A DNA stretch of 64,000 bases from Prevotella melaninogenica (GCF_018128065.1 NZ_CP072359.1:1-64000), one strand, 5' to 3'. Shown: positions 8,990-18,490, counted from the first letter of the stretch. The notes: a model not told the origin generated them from the sequence alone. Program-made: numbers and translations.

Positions 8990-9284
8990 TTAACCGCCCC
9001 AAAAGTCACTCTGAGCCTCTCGGATAAAACGACCTCCCAATCTCTTAAACCAAGTAGATTTTTCCGTTATCGGCATAATAGCTGAGAGTTTCAATCCTAC
9101 ATTCATTATTTCTTCCTCAGGAAATATTACGTTTAGAAGATATATGTTTATCGGTGTAGCAAAGCTTTCACCCGTAGTGTTAAGGAATAGCAATTGTGTT
9201 CGTCCGTGCTGATAATAGTTGGAATAGCAATAAATAGCAATAAGAAAGATAGTTTCTTTTTAATCATGATGCTCTTTTAAATTA
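8990..9284 (-). pseudogene. Remnant of a small secreted protein
   Basis: A minus-strand ATG at about 9284 starts MIKKKLSFLLLFIAIPTIIS, a clear signal peptide, but this frame stops soon after. Another frame continues TQLLFLNTTGESFATPINI and ends SDFWGG. The two could be joined by one frameshift. Product unrecognised. Called as debris with low confidence. Confidence 0.3.
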
Positions 9285-9574
9285 TAATTTCAGTTTGTTA
9301 TAACACGATTTTTTATACGTCTATACCAAAGATTGGAGATTTCTACTTTGTTTTAAACCCATTTGTATTTGCTAACAAATTCTCTAATATGCATATACTT
9401 TATGCAAAAGTCGTTATTATATCTGATATGTGCAAACATTTCCTAAAAAATCTATCAACTATGTCATGTTTTCAAATTTAACCTGGCTAATGAAGAAGTT
9501 ATTTCTTTTATCATCTATCTTTTAATAATAATTGCATTTTTCCATGGAATAAAATAAAAAGACAACGAAAAATT

Positions 9575-9604
9575 TTGAGGTATGAAAATAAAGTACTATC
9601 TTTG
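9575..9604 (+). promoter_or_regulatory. Promoter of the tRNA-Ser/Glu/Glu cluster
   Basis: TTG at 9575-9577 and TATCTTTG at 9597-9604 with 19 bases between. It is followed by CACTCGC, a sequence shared with two other tRNA promoters in the window. Confidence 0.7.
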
Positions 9605-9651
9605 CACTCGCATTTGAGATAGTGCTTGGTAAATCGGTTATAGGTCATCTT

Positions 9652-9738
9652 GGAAGGATGGGTGAGTGGCTGAAACCAGCAGTTTGCTAAACTGCCGTGC
9701 GCATTCGCGTACCGGGGGTTCGAATCCCCCTCCTTCCG
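9652..9738 (+). tRNA. tRNA-Ser (GCT)
   Basis: GGAAGGA/TCCTTCC acceptor stem, long variable arm typical of class II tRNA, T-loop GGTTCGAATCC. The anticodon loop TTGCTAA gives anticodon GCT. CCA is not encoded. First gene of a three-tRNA cluster. Confidence 0.95.
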
Positions 9739-9766
9739 CTTTATCTCATAATCTCAAATGCATTTT

Positions 9767-9838
9767 GGTCGATTCATCTAACGGTTAGGATACAAGATTC
9801 TCAATCTTGGCATAGGGGTTCGATTCCCCTATCGACTA
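9767..9838 (+). tRNA. tRNA-Glu (CTC), copy 1
   Basis: Acceptor GGTCGAT pairs with ATCGACT, anticodon stem CAAGA/TCTTG with loop TTCTCAA giving anticodon CTC, T-loop GGTTCGATTCC. The CTC anticodon reads only GAG, so a TTC isoacceptor must exist elsewhere. Confidence 0.93.
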
Positions 9839-9871
9839 CAAAAAATTCTCTTAATGGGAAATACATATTAT

Positions 9872-9943
9872 GGTCGATTCATCTAACGGTTAGGATACAA
9901 GATTCTCAATCTTGGCATAGGGGTTCGATTCCCCTATCGACTA
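9872..9943 (+). tRNA. tRNA-Glu (CTC), copy 2
   Basis: Identical over its full length to the copy 105 bases upstream, indicating a recent tandem duplication or gene conversion. The spacer between them is not duplicated. Confidence 0.93.
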
Positions 9944-9950
9944 CATAAGA

Positions 9951-9972
9951 AGTTTAGCTTTTAGGCTAAACT
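9951..9972 (+). terminator. Terminator of the tRNA cluster
   Basis: AGTTTAGC/GCTAAACT hairpin with a six-base loop, followed by TTGTGCTTTT. Confidence 0.7.
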
Positions 9973-10023
9973 TTGTGCTTTTATATATTAGTTTAATTGC
10001 TAGAACATTGGTCAAAACTTAAT

Positions 10024-10175
10024 CTCCTGTCACTCCTGTCACCCATTGACAACACACAATTTTTTAATTTACAGCAGAATATAGTAAATGTTAAAAATGA
10101 CAGCAAATTAATACAAAACTATTCTTGTAAGATATGTAATAACACCTCACTATACCTTTGGGGTATTTAGCTTTG
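10024..10175 (+). repeat. Dispersed intergenic repeat, family A, copy 2
   Basis: Starts CTCCTGTCACTCCTGTCAC and contains AAATGTTAAAAATGACAGC and ATACAAAACTATTCTTG, in the same order as at 3240-3372 (inverted) and 47049-47200. The spacer from 9973 to 10223 contains nothing else recognisable. Confidence 0.6.
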
Positions 10176-10223
10176 TATTATTTGGGACATTAGACAAGGA
10201 TTCATACCGAACATACCAACAAT

Positions 10224-10252
10224 AAAGGCTATAGGAAAACCTATAGCCTTTT
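10224..10252 (-). terminator. Terminator of the rpmB operon
   Basis: AAAGGCTATAGG/CCTATAGCCTTT perfect stem with an AAAA loop. On the minus strand it follows the last gene of rpmB-rpmG-DUF4295. Confidence 0.75.
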
Positions 10253-10273
10253 ACTTATTATATCTTTATAGAA

Positions 10274-10432
10274 TTAATTCTTAAAGAAATCCTTAACGTC
10301 CTCATTTGGGACCATCTGCTCATCGAAGATGTAAGCACCAGTCTTAGGACTCTTTACCATCTTGATAACCTTTGAATATGCGCGACCATCCGTAGAACCT
10401 TCGTGGAGGGTAGCGACCGCTTTCTTTGCCAT
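10274..10432 (-). CDS. DUF4295 domain protein
   Basis: A 52-residue basic protein beginning MAKKAVATLHEGSTDGRAYS and ending DVKDFFKN. It matches the DUF4295 family, which in Bacteroidetes follows rpmG. Its small size, basic composition and position directly after L33 suggest a ribosome-associated role, but this is inference. The start codon is preceded by a purine-rich site 41 bp after rpmG. Confidence 0.85.
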   Translation of the reverse strand: MAKKAVATLHEGSTDGRAYSKVIKMVKSPKTGAYIFDEQMVPNEDVKDFFKN

Positions 10433-10473
10433 AGTTTATCTGTTTTAACTATTAACTATACTCTTTAGCGAGC

Positions 10474-10662
10474 TTACTTAATCTCCTTGTGAAGGGTTAC
10501 CTTCTTAAGAATAGGGTTATACTTCTTGAGCTCAAGACGCTCAGGAGTATTCTTACGATTCTTTGTAGTAACATAACGGCTTGTACCAGCCATACCACTA
10601 TCCTTCATCTCGGTACATTCCAAGATAACTTGGACTCTGTTTCCTTTAGCTTTCTTTGCCAT
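10474..10662 (-). CDS. rpmG: 50S ribosomal protein L33
   Basis: Large-subunit protein of 62 residues with the L33 signature ([30 protein letters not shown]). It lacks the zinc-binding cysteine pairs of the C+ type; only one Cys is present, so this is a zinc-independent form. It lies between rpmB (5 bp upstream) and the DUF4295 gene. Confidence 0.96.
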   Translation of the reverse strand: MAKKAKGNRVQVILECTEMKDSGMAGTSRYVTTKNRKNTPERLELKKYNPILKKVTLHKEIK

Positions 10663-10667
10663 GATAT

Positions 10668-10931
10668 TTAGTCTCCTATTACCTTAATGTCCTTCCAGTC
10701 AACATAACCCTTAGAGACAGCCTGCTTGAGTGCTGCATCAAGACCTACCTTGTTAATAAGACGAAGACCAGCAGCACTAATCTTCAGCTGAATCCAACAA
10801 GCTTCCTCTACATAGTAGAACTTCTTGCTGAAGAGGTTGACGTCAAAGCTTCTCTTTGTACGGTGCTTTGAGTGAGACACGTTACAACCTATCTGTGCCT
10901 TCTTTCCTGTGATTTGACAAATCTTAGACAT
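10668..10931 (-). CDS. rpmB: 50S ribosomal protein L28
   Basis: An 87-residue large-subunit protein starting [21 protein letters not shown], the L28 signature, followed by [14 protein letters not shown] longer open frame begins at 11003, but it would overlap the promoter and add 24 unconserved residues, so the start at 10931 is chosen. First gene of rpmB-rpmG-DUF4295. Confidence 0.96.
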   Translation of the reverse strand: MSKICQITGKKAQIGCNVSHSKHRTKRSFDVNLFSKKFYYVEEACWIQLKISAAGLRLINKVGLDAALKQAVSKGYVDWKDIKVIGD

Positions 10932-10981
10932 TTCTATCTTTGTTTTGTGATTCGTTAATTGATACCTATTCCAAACAGGGT

Positions 10982-11011
10982 GCAAAATTACAAAAAGTTT
11001 CAAATGAGCAA
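10982..11011 (-). promoter_or_regulatory. Promoter of the rpmB operon
   Basis: On the minus strand TTG (complement of 11009-11011) and TAATTTTG (complement of 10982-10989) are separated by about 19 bases. The leader to the L28 start is about 45 bases. Confidence 0.6.
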
Positions 11012-11055
11012 AACTTTTCCTATGATAATTGCTAAATTTAATCTTTTTTGTGCGT

Positions 11056-11559
11056 CTATTCAGACTTTATATCCCTATCTTTAAGGAAATCGAGCATTAA
11101 ACGGATAGCCTTATTTGTTGCTATTGCAAGGTTTATATCACGCCCAAAATCTTCTGTTAGTTTAAAGGTTCTTATCTCATCTTTGCAACCATAAGCTAAC
11201 CAAATTGTACCTACTGGGTTCTCACTTGTACCTCCACCAGGACCAGCAAAACCAGTGGATGCGATAGCAAAATCAACATCAATGGCATTGATAGTACCTA
11301 ATACCATTTCACGTGCAACCTCTTCTGACACCGCTGTTTTCTCCTCGAGCATCTCATGAGAGACGCCAAGGAGTTTTTCCTTAACTTCATCTGTATAAGC
11401 TACGACACCACCTTTATAATAATCGGAAGAACCTGGGATAGCTATAATTGCCTCACTGATACGACCGCCTGTGCAACTCTCTGCCGTACCAATTGTGTAT
11501 CCTGATGCATATAGGATGTCACCAATCTGACGTGATATTATCTTACTTTCAAAATCCAT
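11056..11559 (-). CDS. pncC: CinA-family nicotinamide-nucleotide amidohydrolase
   Basis: Deamidates nicotinamide mononucleotide to nicotinic acid mononucleotide, recycling NAD. The 167-residue protein is the stand-alone C-terminal CinA domain: AESCTGG at residues 26-32 contains the catalytic Ser28, and the [11 protein letters not shown] loop binds substrate. The N-terminal molybdopterin-like domain of full CinA is absent, as in many PncC proteins. It follows tsaD by 35 bp and precedes the ribosomal operon on the same strand. Confidence 0.9.
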   Translation of the reverse strand: MDFESKIISRQIGDILYASGYTIGTAESCTGGRISEAIIAIPGSSDYYKGGVVAYTDEVKEKLLGVSHEMLEEKTAVSEEVAREMVLGTINAIDVDFAIASTGFAGPGGGTSENPVGTIWLAYGCKDEIRTFKLTEDFGRDINLAIATNKAIRLMLDFLKDRDIKSE

Positions 11560-11594
11560 AACCTTATTTTTAGTGAGAAACTAATATTCTATTG

Positions 11595-12626
11595 TTATTC
11601 AAATGTAACCTTACTGAATACAGGGATATCCATTTGTGTAAAATCTTTGTCTTTATATTTGAAGTTTCCTACACTGGCAATCATTGCTGCATTGTCAGTA
11701 GTATAGCTAAACTTCGGGATATAAATCGTCCAACCATAACGTTCAGCATGGTCTTTAAATGCATTACGAAGACCGTTATTAGCTGACACACCACCTGCAA
11801 CAGCCACATGCTTAATACCTGTCTCTTTAACAGCTAAGCGCAACTTCTTCATAAGTATGTCAACAATGGCATGCTCAAGACTTGCCGCAATGTCTTCTTT
11901 ATGATGTTCGATGAAGTCTGGTTCTTCCTGTACCCACTTTCTCATATTGTATAAGAAAGATGTCTTGAGACCAGAGAAAGAATAATCAAAACCTGCTACA
12001 TTTGGTTCTGCAAACTTATAAGCCAAAGGATTACCTTGTCGAGCCAGTCTATCAATAATTGGACCACCAGGATAGCCGAGACCCATCACCTTTGAACACT
12101 TATCGATTGCTTCACCGGCAGCATCATCAATAGTCTGACCGAGTACCTCCATATCATTATAGGCATTCACCTTTACAATCTGAGAATTACCACCAGATAC
12201 CAAAAGGCAGATAAATGGGAATGGAGGCATGTGGTTGTCGTCATCGCTTTCCTTGATAAAATGAGCCATGACATGACCCTGCAAGTGGTTTACCTCAATC
12301 ATTGGTATATTTAATGAACGAGCAAAACCTTTGGCGAAGTTCACTCCGACCAAAAGACTACCCATCAATCCTGGACCGCGTGTAAACGCTATGGCTGAAA
12401 GCTGTTCCTTTGTAATACCAGCTCGCTTTAATGCCTGATCAACAACTGGAACCACATTCTGCTGGTGCGCTCTTGAAGCAAGCTCTGGGACAACACCTCC
12501 GTAAGCCTTGTGTACCTCTTGTGAAGCTGTAACATTACTGAGGATTACGCCGTTCCTCAAAATAGCAGCACTTGTATCATCACAACTGCTTTCTATACCT
12601 AATATATAAATATCTTCTTTTTCCAT
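11595..12626 (-). CDS. tsaD: tRNA N6-adenosine threonylcarbamoyltransferase
   Basis: Transfers the threonylcarbamoyl group to A37 of tRNAs that read ANN codons, with TsaB and TsaE. The 343-residue protein has the ASKHA fold: GIESSCDDTSAA at the N-terminus, metal ligands in SRAHQQN (about H54) and the NHLQGHVMAH segment, and VAGGVSANNGLR near the C-terminus. Length is normal. It lies between map and pncC in an apparent minus-strand operon. Confidence 0.97.
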   Translation of the reverse strand: MEKEDIYILGIESSCDDTSAAILRNGVILSNVTASQEVHKAYGGVVPELASRAHQQNVVPVVDQALKRAGITKEQLSAIAFTRGPGLMGSLLVGVNFAKGFARSLNIPMIEVNHLQGHVMAHFIKESDDDNHMPPFPFICLLVSGGNSQIVKVNAYNDMEVLGQTIDDAAGEAIDKCSKVMGLGYPGGPIIDRLARQGNPLAYKFAEPNVAGFDYSFSGLKTSFLYNMRKWVQEEPDFIEHHKEDIAASLEHAIVDILMKKLRLAVKETGIKHVAVAGGVSANNGLRNAFKDHAERYGWTIYIPKFSYTTDNAAMIASVGNFKYKDKDFTQMDIPVFSKVTFE

Positions 12627-12662
12627 TTTCTGTTAGATTCTCTGCTATGAGAATTAAAGACA

Positions 12663-13523
12663 TTAATGTGTCAGGACCTCCAATCCGTGTTCTGTCATCA
12701 CGAAGGTATGCTCCCACTGTGCAGAAGGTTTTTCATCTCCTGTGATAACTTCCCATCCGTACGGATCGTCAGCATCAATAAAGACTTTCCATGTACCCAT
12801 ATTAATCATAGGTTCGATGGTGAATACCATACCAGGAACCAATAGCATTCCAGTTCCTCTATTACCATAGTGGACAACATCTGGCTGCTCGTGGAATTCG
12901 ATACCTACACCATGACCACATAAGTCACGAACGACACCATAACCATTCTTCTCTGCATGCTTCTGAATAGCATGACCGATGTCACCAACAAAAGAATAAG
13001 GCTTCGCAGCTTCAGCACCTATCTCAAGACATTCTTTAGCAACACGTACCAAACGTTCCTTCTCGGGTGTTGTCTTTCCAAGAATGAACATACGACTTGC
13101 GTCTGCATAATAGCCATCTACAATCGTTGTCATATCAACATTGATAATATCACCTTCTTGGAGTACATCTTCTTCCTTTGGAACACCATGACATACAACC
13201 TCATTGATACTTGTGCATACACTCTTTGGATATCCCTCATAGTTCAAGCAGGCAGGGATAGCGTTATGATCCTTGCAATACTGCATACAGATATCATCAA
13301 TCTCCTGTGTATTCATTCCTACGTGGATAGCCTCAGCGACAGCATCCAAGCAGCCAGTATTGACTATACCACTCTTTCGGATACCTTCAATCTGCTCAGG
13401 TGTCTTAATCAAGTCACGTGTAGGAACGAGTTTACCCTTCTTCTCAAACTCTATTATCTTTAAATCCATATCGGTAGGCTCTTGTCCTGGAAGACAATGC
13501 CATCTTCTTTTTTTCAAATGCAT
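12663..13523 (-). CDS. map: Methionine aminopeptidase, type I
   Basis: Removes the initiator Met from nascent proteins. The metal ligands are visible: two Asp in VDMTTIVDGYYADASRMF, His in GHGVGIEFHEQP, Glu in FTIEPMI and Glu in QWEHTF. A 45-residue N-terminal extension (MHLKKRRWHCLPGQ...) precedes KTPEQIEGIRKSG, as in other Bacteroidales Map proteins. The open frame runs to 13613, but a -7 box (complement of about 13615-13622) sits there, so ATG 13523 is preferred. The resulting protein is 286 aa. Confidence 0.94.
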   Translation of the reverse strand: MHLKKRRWHCLPGQEPTDMDLKIIEFEKKGKLVPTRDLIKTPEQIEGIRKSGIVNTGCLDAVAEAIHVGMNTQEIDDICMQYCKDHNAIPACLNYEGYPKSVCTSINEVVCHGVPKEEDVLQEGDIINVDMTTIVDGYYADASRMFILGKTTPEKERLVRVAKECLEIGAEAAKPYSFVGDIGHAIQKHAEKNGYGVVRDLCGHGVGIEFHEQPDVVHYGNRGTGMLLVPGMVFTIEPMINMGTWKVFIDADDPYGWEVITGDEKPSAQWEHTFVMTEHGLEVLTH

Positions 13524-13731
13524 ATCATCAATATTATCTTTTTGCAAGAATAAAGCAAGCCATTGCAAGAAAACTAAGTTTTCATTACGTACAATGCTGC
13601 TAAGTTTCTGCAAAAGTACTATAATTCAAAGACAAAACAAAATAAATCATGTCCTTTCTTGCTGAAGGGTATGATATATGAAAGACTTTTACAAGGACTG
13701 ATTTAGACTTCTGTTTACCAGATTTCGGTTG

Positions 13732-16479
13732 TCAATCAAAAAGGTTGAGTTTGTTCTCTCTTGCCTTACTTAAAGACAAGACCTTCTGTTGTTGTTCCTT
13801 ATAGCCTGCTCTTAGTTTTTCGTAAGTAGCCTCCAGGTCTTCACAAAAAGGACCACACTCTTTGTCATTAAGCAGTGCGGCTGCTATGGAAGGATTGACA
13901 GAAGCGTCTTTAACCCATACAATTGGAGCATCGTATAATGGAGCAATCTTCAGTGCTACATGAAGTTGAGAGGTTGTTGCACCACCAATCATGACAGGGA
14001 TATTCAGTCCTGCTTCCTTAAAAGCTACAACACTATTAACCATCTCCTGAAGACTTGGTGTAATGAGACCAGACAGTCCAATCAAGTCTACATTCTCTTC
14101 CTTAGCTTTCTTGATAATCTGGTCAGCTGGCACCATAACTCCCAAATCAATTACTTCATAGTTGTTACAAGCCATTACGACACCCACAATATTCTTTCCG
14201 ATATCGTGCACATCGCCCTTTACAGTAGCCAATAGCACCTTTCCTGCAATAGCCTTACCGTCTACCTTCTCCTTTTCAATATATGGTTGAAGGATAGCAA
14301 CAGCATCTTTCATTGTGCGGGCAGTCTTGACAACCTGTGGTAAGAACATCTTGCCAGCACCGAACAAGTCACCGACTTCGTTCATACCCTGCATCAAAGG
14401 ACCTTCAATAATGTTCACAGCGTGTGGATACTTCTCCAATGCTTCATGAATATCCTCATTCAAATAGGTTGAAATACCTTTACGCAGTGCATATTTTAAT
14501 CTGTCTTCCAACGCATCATTACGCCATGCTTCCTGTGCTACTTCCTGCGTAGCACCACCATTCTTTTGTGCTTCTTTTTCCTCAAGAATCTTGTTAGCCA
14601 ATTCAATCAGTAGTTCGTCGGCTCCCTCTACCCTATCTAAAACAACATCTTCAATTATCTTCAGATGGTCTTCTGGTATATCGGCGTATGTCACTTTGGT
14701 AGCTGGATTGACAATACCAAAGTCCATACCCACCTGAATGGCATGATAAAGGAATACGGCATGCATAGCCTCACGGATATAGTTATTACCTCGGAAGCTA
14801 AATGAAAGATTACTTACACCACCGCTGACATGGGCACCAGGTAAGTTTTTCTTTATCCATTCGGTAGCACGGATGAAGTCGACAGCATAGCTTTTATGCT
14901 CTTTCATACCCGTACAAATAGCAAGAATATTAGGGTCGAAGATAATATCCTGAGGTGGAAAACCCACTTTCTCGGTAAGAATCTTATAAGCTCTATTAGC
15001 TATCTCGATACGACGCTCATAGCTTGTTGCCTGTCCCTCTTCATCAAAGCACATCACAACAACAGCTGCACCAAAGCGTAGTACATCCTTTGCGTGGCGA
15101 ATAAAGACCTCTTCACCTTCTTTCAAAGAAATAGAGTTGACAATTGCTTTACCCTGTACACACTTCAAAGCAGATACAACTACCTCCCAATCAGATGAGT
15201 CAATCATCAACGGAATACGAGCAATCTCTGGTTCTGATGAAATCATATTGACGAAATGAGCCATCTCATCTTTGGCTTCCAACAGACCATCGTCCATATT
15301 GATATCTAATACCAACGCACCATCATCCACCTGCTTACGAGCAATCGTCAGTGCCTCCTCATAGTTCTTCTCTTTTACTAAGCGAAGGAACTTACGGCTT
15401 CCGGCAACATTACAACGCTCACCAACATTTACAAATGATATTTCTGGGGTCAATCGGAACTGCTCAAGTCCAGAGAGAATCATCCCCTTTGGTGCATCAA
15501 CAGGTATATGAGGTTTCTTTCCTTCAACAACTTTTACGTAGCCAGCAATGAACGCTTCCGTTGTTCCACAACAGCCACCAATGATATTTACCAGTCCTTC
15601 ATCTACGAATGAAGCCATCTGTGGCACCATGATTTCAGGTGTTTCATCATACTTTCCCATCGAGTTTGGCAGACCCGCATTAGGATGGATACTAATATAA
15701 TAAGGTGCCATTGCAGCCAACTCCTTCAAATAAGGGCGCATCTGTTCTGCTCCGAACGAACAGTTAAGACCAACAGAAAAGATAGGATAAGACGATACTG
15801 ACGCAAGGAAAGCATCGAGTGTCTGTCCGCTGAGTGTTCTACCCGAGAGGTCAGTAATAGTCACTGATAACATTATCGGTAGGTTTACACCAGCCTTCTT
15901 CATCTCAGACAAAGAAGCATCAATAACAACCTTTGCATTAAGCGTATCAAATATTGTCTCAATTAAGACAGCATCAATACCACCTTCTATGATCGCTGCC
16001 ACCTGTTCACTATAAGCATCAAACAGGGCATCATACGTAAGGTCACGCTTAGCGGGGTCGCTTACATCAGGCGACATAGAACAGGTTTTGTTCGTAGGAC
16101 CAATACTACCAGCTACAAAACGAGGTTTATTTGGAGTTGAATATTCATCAGCACACTTTCGTGCAAGTCTTGCTCCTGCAAAGGCAATATCCCGAGAGAA
16201 GCTTTCCATGTGATAATCCGCTTGTGAAATACGCTGTGCAGAGAAGGTATTTGTACTGATAATATCAGCTCCAGCCTCTAAATATCTACGATGGATATCC
16301 TCAATAATGTCAGGACGTGATAAATTCAACATATCATTATTACCCTGATAATTGAGCATCTGTAGGAGTTCAAGATCACCACGAAAATCCTTTTCCTTCA
16401 GGTTGTAACCTTGAATCATAGTGCCCATTGCACCATCTAAAATCAGTATTCTATCTTTAATGTTATCCCTTAGCTTCAT
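13732..16479 (-). CDS. metH: Cobalamin-dependent methionine synthase lacking the reactivation domain
   Basis: Transfers a methyl group from 5-methyltetrahydrofolate to homocysteine through cobalamin. Domains in order: homocysteine-binding (about 1-310, zinc Cys in LNCSFG and GGCCGTTE), pterin-binding (about 335-600), helical cap (about 640-735) and B12-binding (about 735-870, DVHDIGKN base-off His motif). At 915 residues it lacks the C-terminal AdoMet-binding reactivation domain of the 1,227-aa E. coli enzyme, so reductive reactivation must come from a separate protein. It follows smpB by 8 bp. No cobalamin riboswitch is visible upstream. Confidence 0.95.
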   Translation of the reverse strand: MKLRDNIKDRILILDGAMGTMIQGYNLKEKDFRGDLELLQMLNYQGNNDMLNLSRPDIIEDIHRRYLEAGADIISTNTFSAQRISQADYHMESFSRDIAFAGARLARKCADEYSTPNKPRFVAGSIGPTNKTCSMSPDVSDPAKRDLTYDALFDAYSEQVAAIIEGGIDAVLIETIFDTLNAKVVIDASLSEMKKAGVNLPIMLSVTITDLSGRTLSGQTLDAFLASVSSYPIFSVGLNCSFGAEQMRPYLKELAAMAPYYISIHPNAGLPNSMGKYDETPEIMVPQMASFVDEGLVNIIGGCCGTTEAFIAGYVKVVEGKKPHIPVDAPKGMILSGLEQFRLTPEISFVNVGERCNVAGSRKFLRLVKEKNYEEALTIARKQVDDGALVLDINMDDGLLEAKDEMAHFVNMISSEPEIARIPLMIDSSDWEVVVSALKCVQGKAIVNSISLKEGEEVFIRHAKDVLRFGAAVVVMCFDEEGQATSYERRIEIANRAYKILTEKVGFPPQDIIFDPNILAICTGMKEHKSYAVDFIRATEWIKKNLPGAHVSGGVSNLSFSFRGNNYIREAMHAVFLYHAIQVGMDFGIVNPATKVTYADIPEDHLKIIEDVVLDRVEGADELLIELANKILEEKEAQKNGGATQEVAQEAWRNDALEDRLKYALRKGISTYLNEDIHEALEKYPHAVNIIEGPLMQGMNEVGDLFGAGKMFLPQVVKTARTMKDAVAILQPYIEKEKVDGKAIAGKVLLATVKGDVHDIGKNIVGVVMACNNYEVIDLGVMVPADQIIKKAKEENVDLIGLSGLITPSLQEMVNSVVAFKEAGLNIPVMIGGATTSQLHVALKIAPLYDAPIVWVKDASVNPSIAAALLNDKECGPFCEDLEATYEKLRAGYKEQQQKVLSLSKARENKLNLFD

Positions 16480-16487
16480 TCTCTTAC

Positions 16488-16967
16488 TTAATAGTGTTTC
16501 CTTGCCCGGTCCATCTCTCGACGGTCTTCTTTTTCTTTTAGTGTTTGTCGTTTGTCGTATTCTTTCTTACCCTTAGCCAATGCTATGTCAACCTTTGCCC
16601 GTCCGTTTTCATCTATAAAGATAAGTGTTGGAATAATTGTGTAACCTGGCGTCTTCGACTCAGCTTCAAGGTTGCGTATTTCTTTGCGTGTTAACAGGAG
16701 TTTTCGTGGACGTTTCGCTTCATGATTAGCATAGGAACCATAGAAGTATGGTGATATATTCATCCCTTGTACCCACATTTCACCCTTTGTTATATAACAA
16801 TAAGAATCAACCAACGAAGCCTTACCAGCACGGATAGACTTAATCTCTGTACCAGTGAGGACTATCCCTGCCGTGAAAGTATCAACAAAGAAATACTCAA
16901 AAGAAGCTTTCTTGTTTCTAATCTGTACAGGTGATTTCTTTCTTTTTTCTTGTTGTTCTTTATTCAT
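16488..16967 (-). CDS. smpB: SsrA-binding protein
   Basis: Binds tmRNA and delivers it to stalled ribosomes for trans-translation. The 159-residue protein shows [17 protein letters not shown] and [19 protein letters not shown], and the basic C-terminal tail ([21 protein letters not shown]) that enters the mRNA channel. Its ATG overlaps the stop of the upstream DUF4375 gene, so translation is probably coupled. metH follows after 8 bp. Confidence 0.97.
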   Translation of the reverse strand: MNKEQQEKRKKSPVQIRNKKASFEYFFVDTFTAGIVLTGTEIKSIRAGKASLVDSYCYITKGEMWVQGMNISPYFYGSYANHEAKRPRKLLLTRKEIRNLEAESKTPGYTIIPTLIFIDENGRAKVDIALAKGKKEYDKRQTLKEKEDRREMDRARKHY

Positions 16968-17470
16968 TATTCAATTGTTGCAAAATTCTCAATATGGTCA
17001 TCAATATAGGCTGCGATCATTGCAGTCCAACGTTCCTCATTGACCACAAATTCATCATCAAACTCGTCAAATTCTGGCATCTGCTCATATAGAGCCATAA
17101 AGTCTTCATCAGATTCTACAGCCTCAATTGCTTCGTGATACTTTTCGTAATACTTTTTACTGTGCCGGACATGTGTGTATAGTTCACGAATCCCCCAGTT
17201 GCGCATAGCAACGGCAAACGGATTCTTAAAAATAAATGCACCATAACCATTGTAAATCAACTGGACATAACCACCATCCATCACCTCCTGATGAAGATAA
17301 CTCCATGCCAACAGTGTTATCTGGTCAGAATTAAGCTGCTGCATCGTCTCCAATGTCAGCTTATTATCTATTGCATTACCGATGACATCAACAAAGACCT
17401 GAACAAAACTGTCCATTCCTTTTTCAACGGCTTTGCGTATATCGTTATCTTTTACTTTGACGTCAATCAT
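16967..17470 (-). CDS. DUF4375 (DMP19-like) domain protein
   Basis: A 167-residue acidic soluble protein with the DUF4375 pattern: [23 protein letters not shown], then [15 protein letters not shown], and an acidic C-terminal half. The family's function is not established. An upstream TTG (17509) keeps the frame open, but the ATG at 17470 has better context and matches the domain start. It overlaps smpB by one base. Confidence 0.8.
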   Translation of the reverse strand: MIDVKVKDNDIRKAVEKGMDSFVQVFVDVIGNAIDNKLTLETMQQLNSDQITLLAWSYLHQEVMDGGYVQLIYNGYGAFIFKNPFAVAMRNWGIRELYTHVRHSKKYYEKYHEAIEAVESDEDFMALYEQMPEFDEFDDEFVVNEERWTAMIAAYIDDHIENFATIE

Positions 17471-17550
17471 TGTTATATCTTTTGTTTTTCTATTGTAAAC
17501 GTTAGACAAGCATCAGCAGAGAAAAGAATTCTCAAACTGCTAAATGTAGC

Positions 17551-17660
17551 TCACTTCTAATTTGTCGAGTGCAACTTATCTTTTGCAAAGATAATGCAAA
17601 CGAGCGCAAAAGAAGCTTGCTTCTAATTTGCCGAGTGCAGCTTAGCTTCTGCAAAGATAA
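17551..17660 (-). promoter_or_regulatory. Tandemly duplicated promoter region
   Basis: Two near-identical blocks (17551-17594 and 17617-17660, 66 bases apart) each carry on the minus strand TATCTTTG (complement of 17586-17593 and 17652-17659), a TGCACTCG stretch and CAAATTAGAAG. They would give the DUF4375-smpB-metH operon two stacked promoters. Confidence 0.55.
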
Positions 17661-17914
17661 CTTTTTTTTCTCGATTAAGTCTTTATGAAGCACTATTTCT
17701 TTCGTATCAGCCTACATACGAGCATGTAAAGGAAATTTTATCGGAGATTTTTCAATACTTCTCTATGCTTTATTGAACAAATTCTTAGCAACAAATCTGA
17801 GCATGTAAGCTGTGAAATATATTTACACTTTTGAGCTGTTTTTCGCTTAAGAAAAAGCTAAAAAACCGTATCTTAAGAATCTGTATAATATACAGTAAGT
17901 CAAGGCGTTATGAT

Positions 17915-18055
17915 AACACAAAAATAAAAGGTGCTTAATTGAGCTCTTAAAGGGCGTTAGTTAGCCTTCAATTGGGCATCTTTAGCAAGGCAATTAAGCC
18001 TTAGTTACCGTGCTATTAAGCCTCTTTTAAAAACGAGTTTAGGAAAAATATTACA
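17915..18055 (+). repeat. Dispersed intergenic repeat, family B, copy 3 (short)
   Basis: Contains AAAAGGTGCTTAATTGAGC, AAAGGGCGTTAGTTAG, TTGGGCATCTTTAGCAAGG, in the same order as the longer copies at 5325-5640 and 45178-45500. The rest of the 17661-18264 spacer is AT-rich and shows only the rubredoxin terminator. Confidence 0.6.
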
Positions 18056-18212
18056 AAGATGCACGAAAGTAAACTATTAAAAGAACTATCCTGACTGCTT
18101 TCTCCACTTTTAATCATTCCTCAGAATATATATTAGCTTAACACAATTTTGGGATGTTATCATGTTCTTTTCCCTATTTAGCTTTTGCGTTTCGACTTTA
18201 TATAGTAATGGA

Positions 18213-18244
18213 AAAAGCCCACTCAATTGAATGAGCAGGCTTTA
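18213..18244 (-). terminator. Terminator of the rubredoxin gene
   Basis: AAAGCC/GGCTTT outer stem with inner CTCATTCAATTGAGTG palindrome, followed on the minus strand by TTTTTCC. Confidence 0.65.
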
Positions 18245-18264
18245 ATTCTATAGTTGTAAATCAA

Positions 18265-18429
18265 TTACTCGTCTACAGGCTTGAAATCATCCTTACCTAC
18301 ACCGCAAAGAGGGCAAACCCAATCATCTGGAATATCCTCAAATGCTGTACCTGGCTCAATGCCGCTATCTGGATCACCAAGCTCCGGGTCATAAATATAA
18401 CCACATGTCTCGCACTCGTACTTCTTCAT
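18265..18429 (-). CDS. Rubredoxin
   Basis: A 54-residue one-iron electron carrier of the cytoplasm. Both iron-binding pairs are present: CETCG (residues 6-10) and CPLCG (residues 39-43), with the family's [10 protein letters not shown] segment after the first pair. Rubredoxins serve in oxygen and peroxide defence in anaerobes. It is monocistronic, with a -7 box TAACTTTG on the minus strand (complement of 18483-18490) and a terminator. Confidence 0.95.
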   Translation of the reverse strand: MKKYECETCGYIYDPELGDPDSGIEPGTAFEDIPDDWVCPLCGVGKDDFKPVDE

Positions 18430-18482
18430 AATGTTTCTGTTTATAATGTTAAAAATGTTTTTAATTTGAATTATATCGCTTG

Positions 18483-18490
18483 CAAAGTTA
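18483..18490 (-). promoter_or_regulatory. -7 box of the rubredoxin gene
   Basis: TAACTTTG followed by CA on the minus strand, about 55 bases before the start codon. Confidence 0.55.

Larger units (their letters stand above)
8552..9651. other. Long spacer with gene debris only
   Basis: About 1.1 kb without a convincing intact gene. It contains a decayed secreted-protein gene (8990-9284) and the tRNA promoter near 9597. Short minus-strand frames between 8618 and 8848 have no recognisable features. The remainder is AT-rich sequence in which I see nothing. Confidence 0.5.

Noticed and set aside
12957..13463. 168-aa plus-strand frame opposite map
   Set aside because: Antisense shadow of map; residue composition is non-coding and map is firmly identified.
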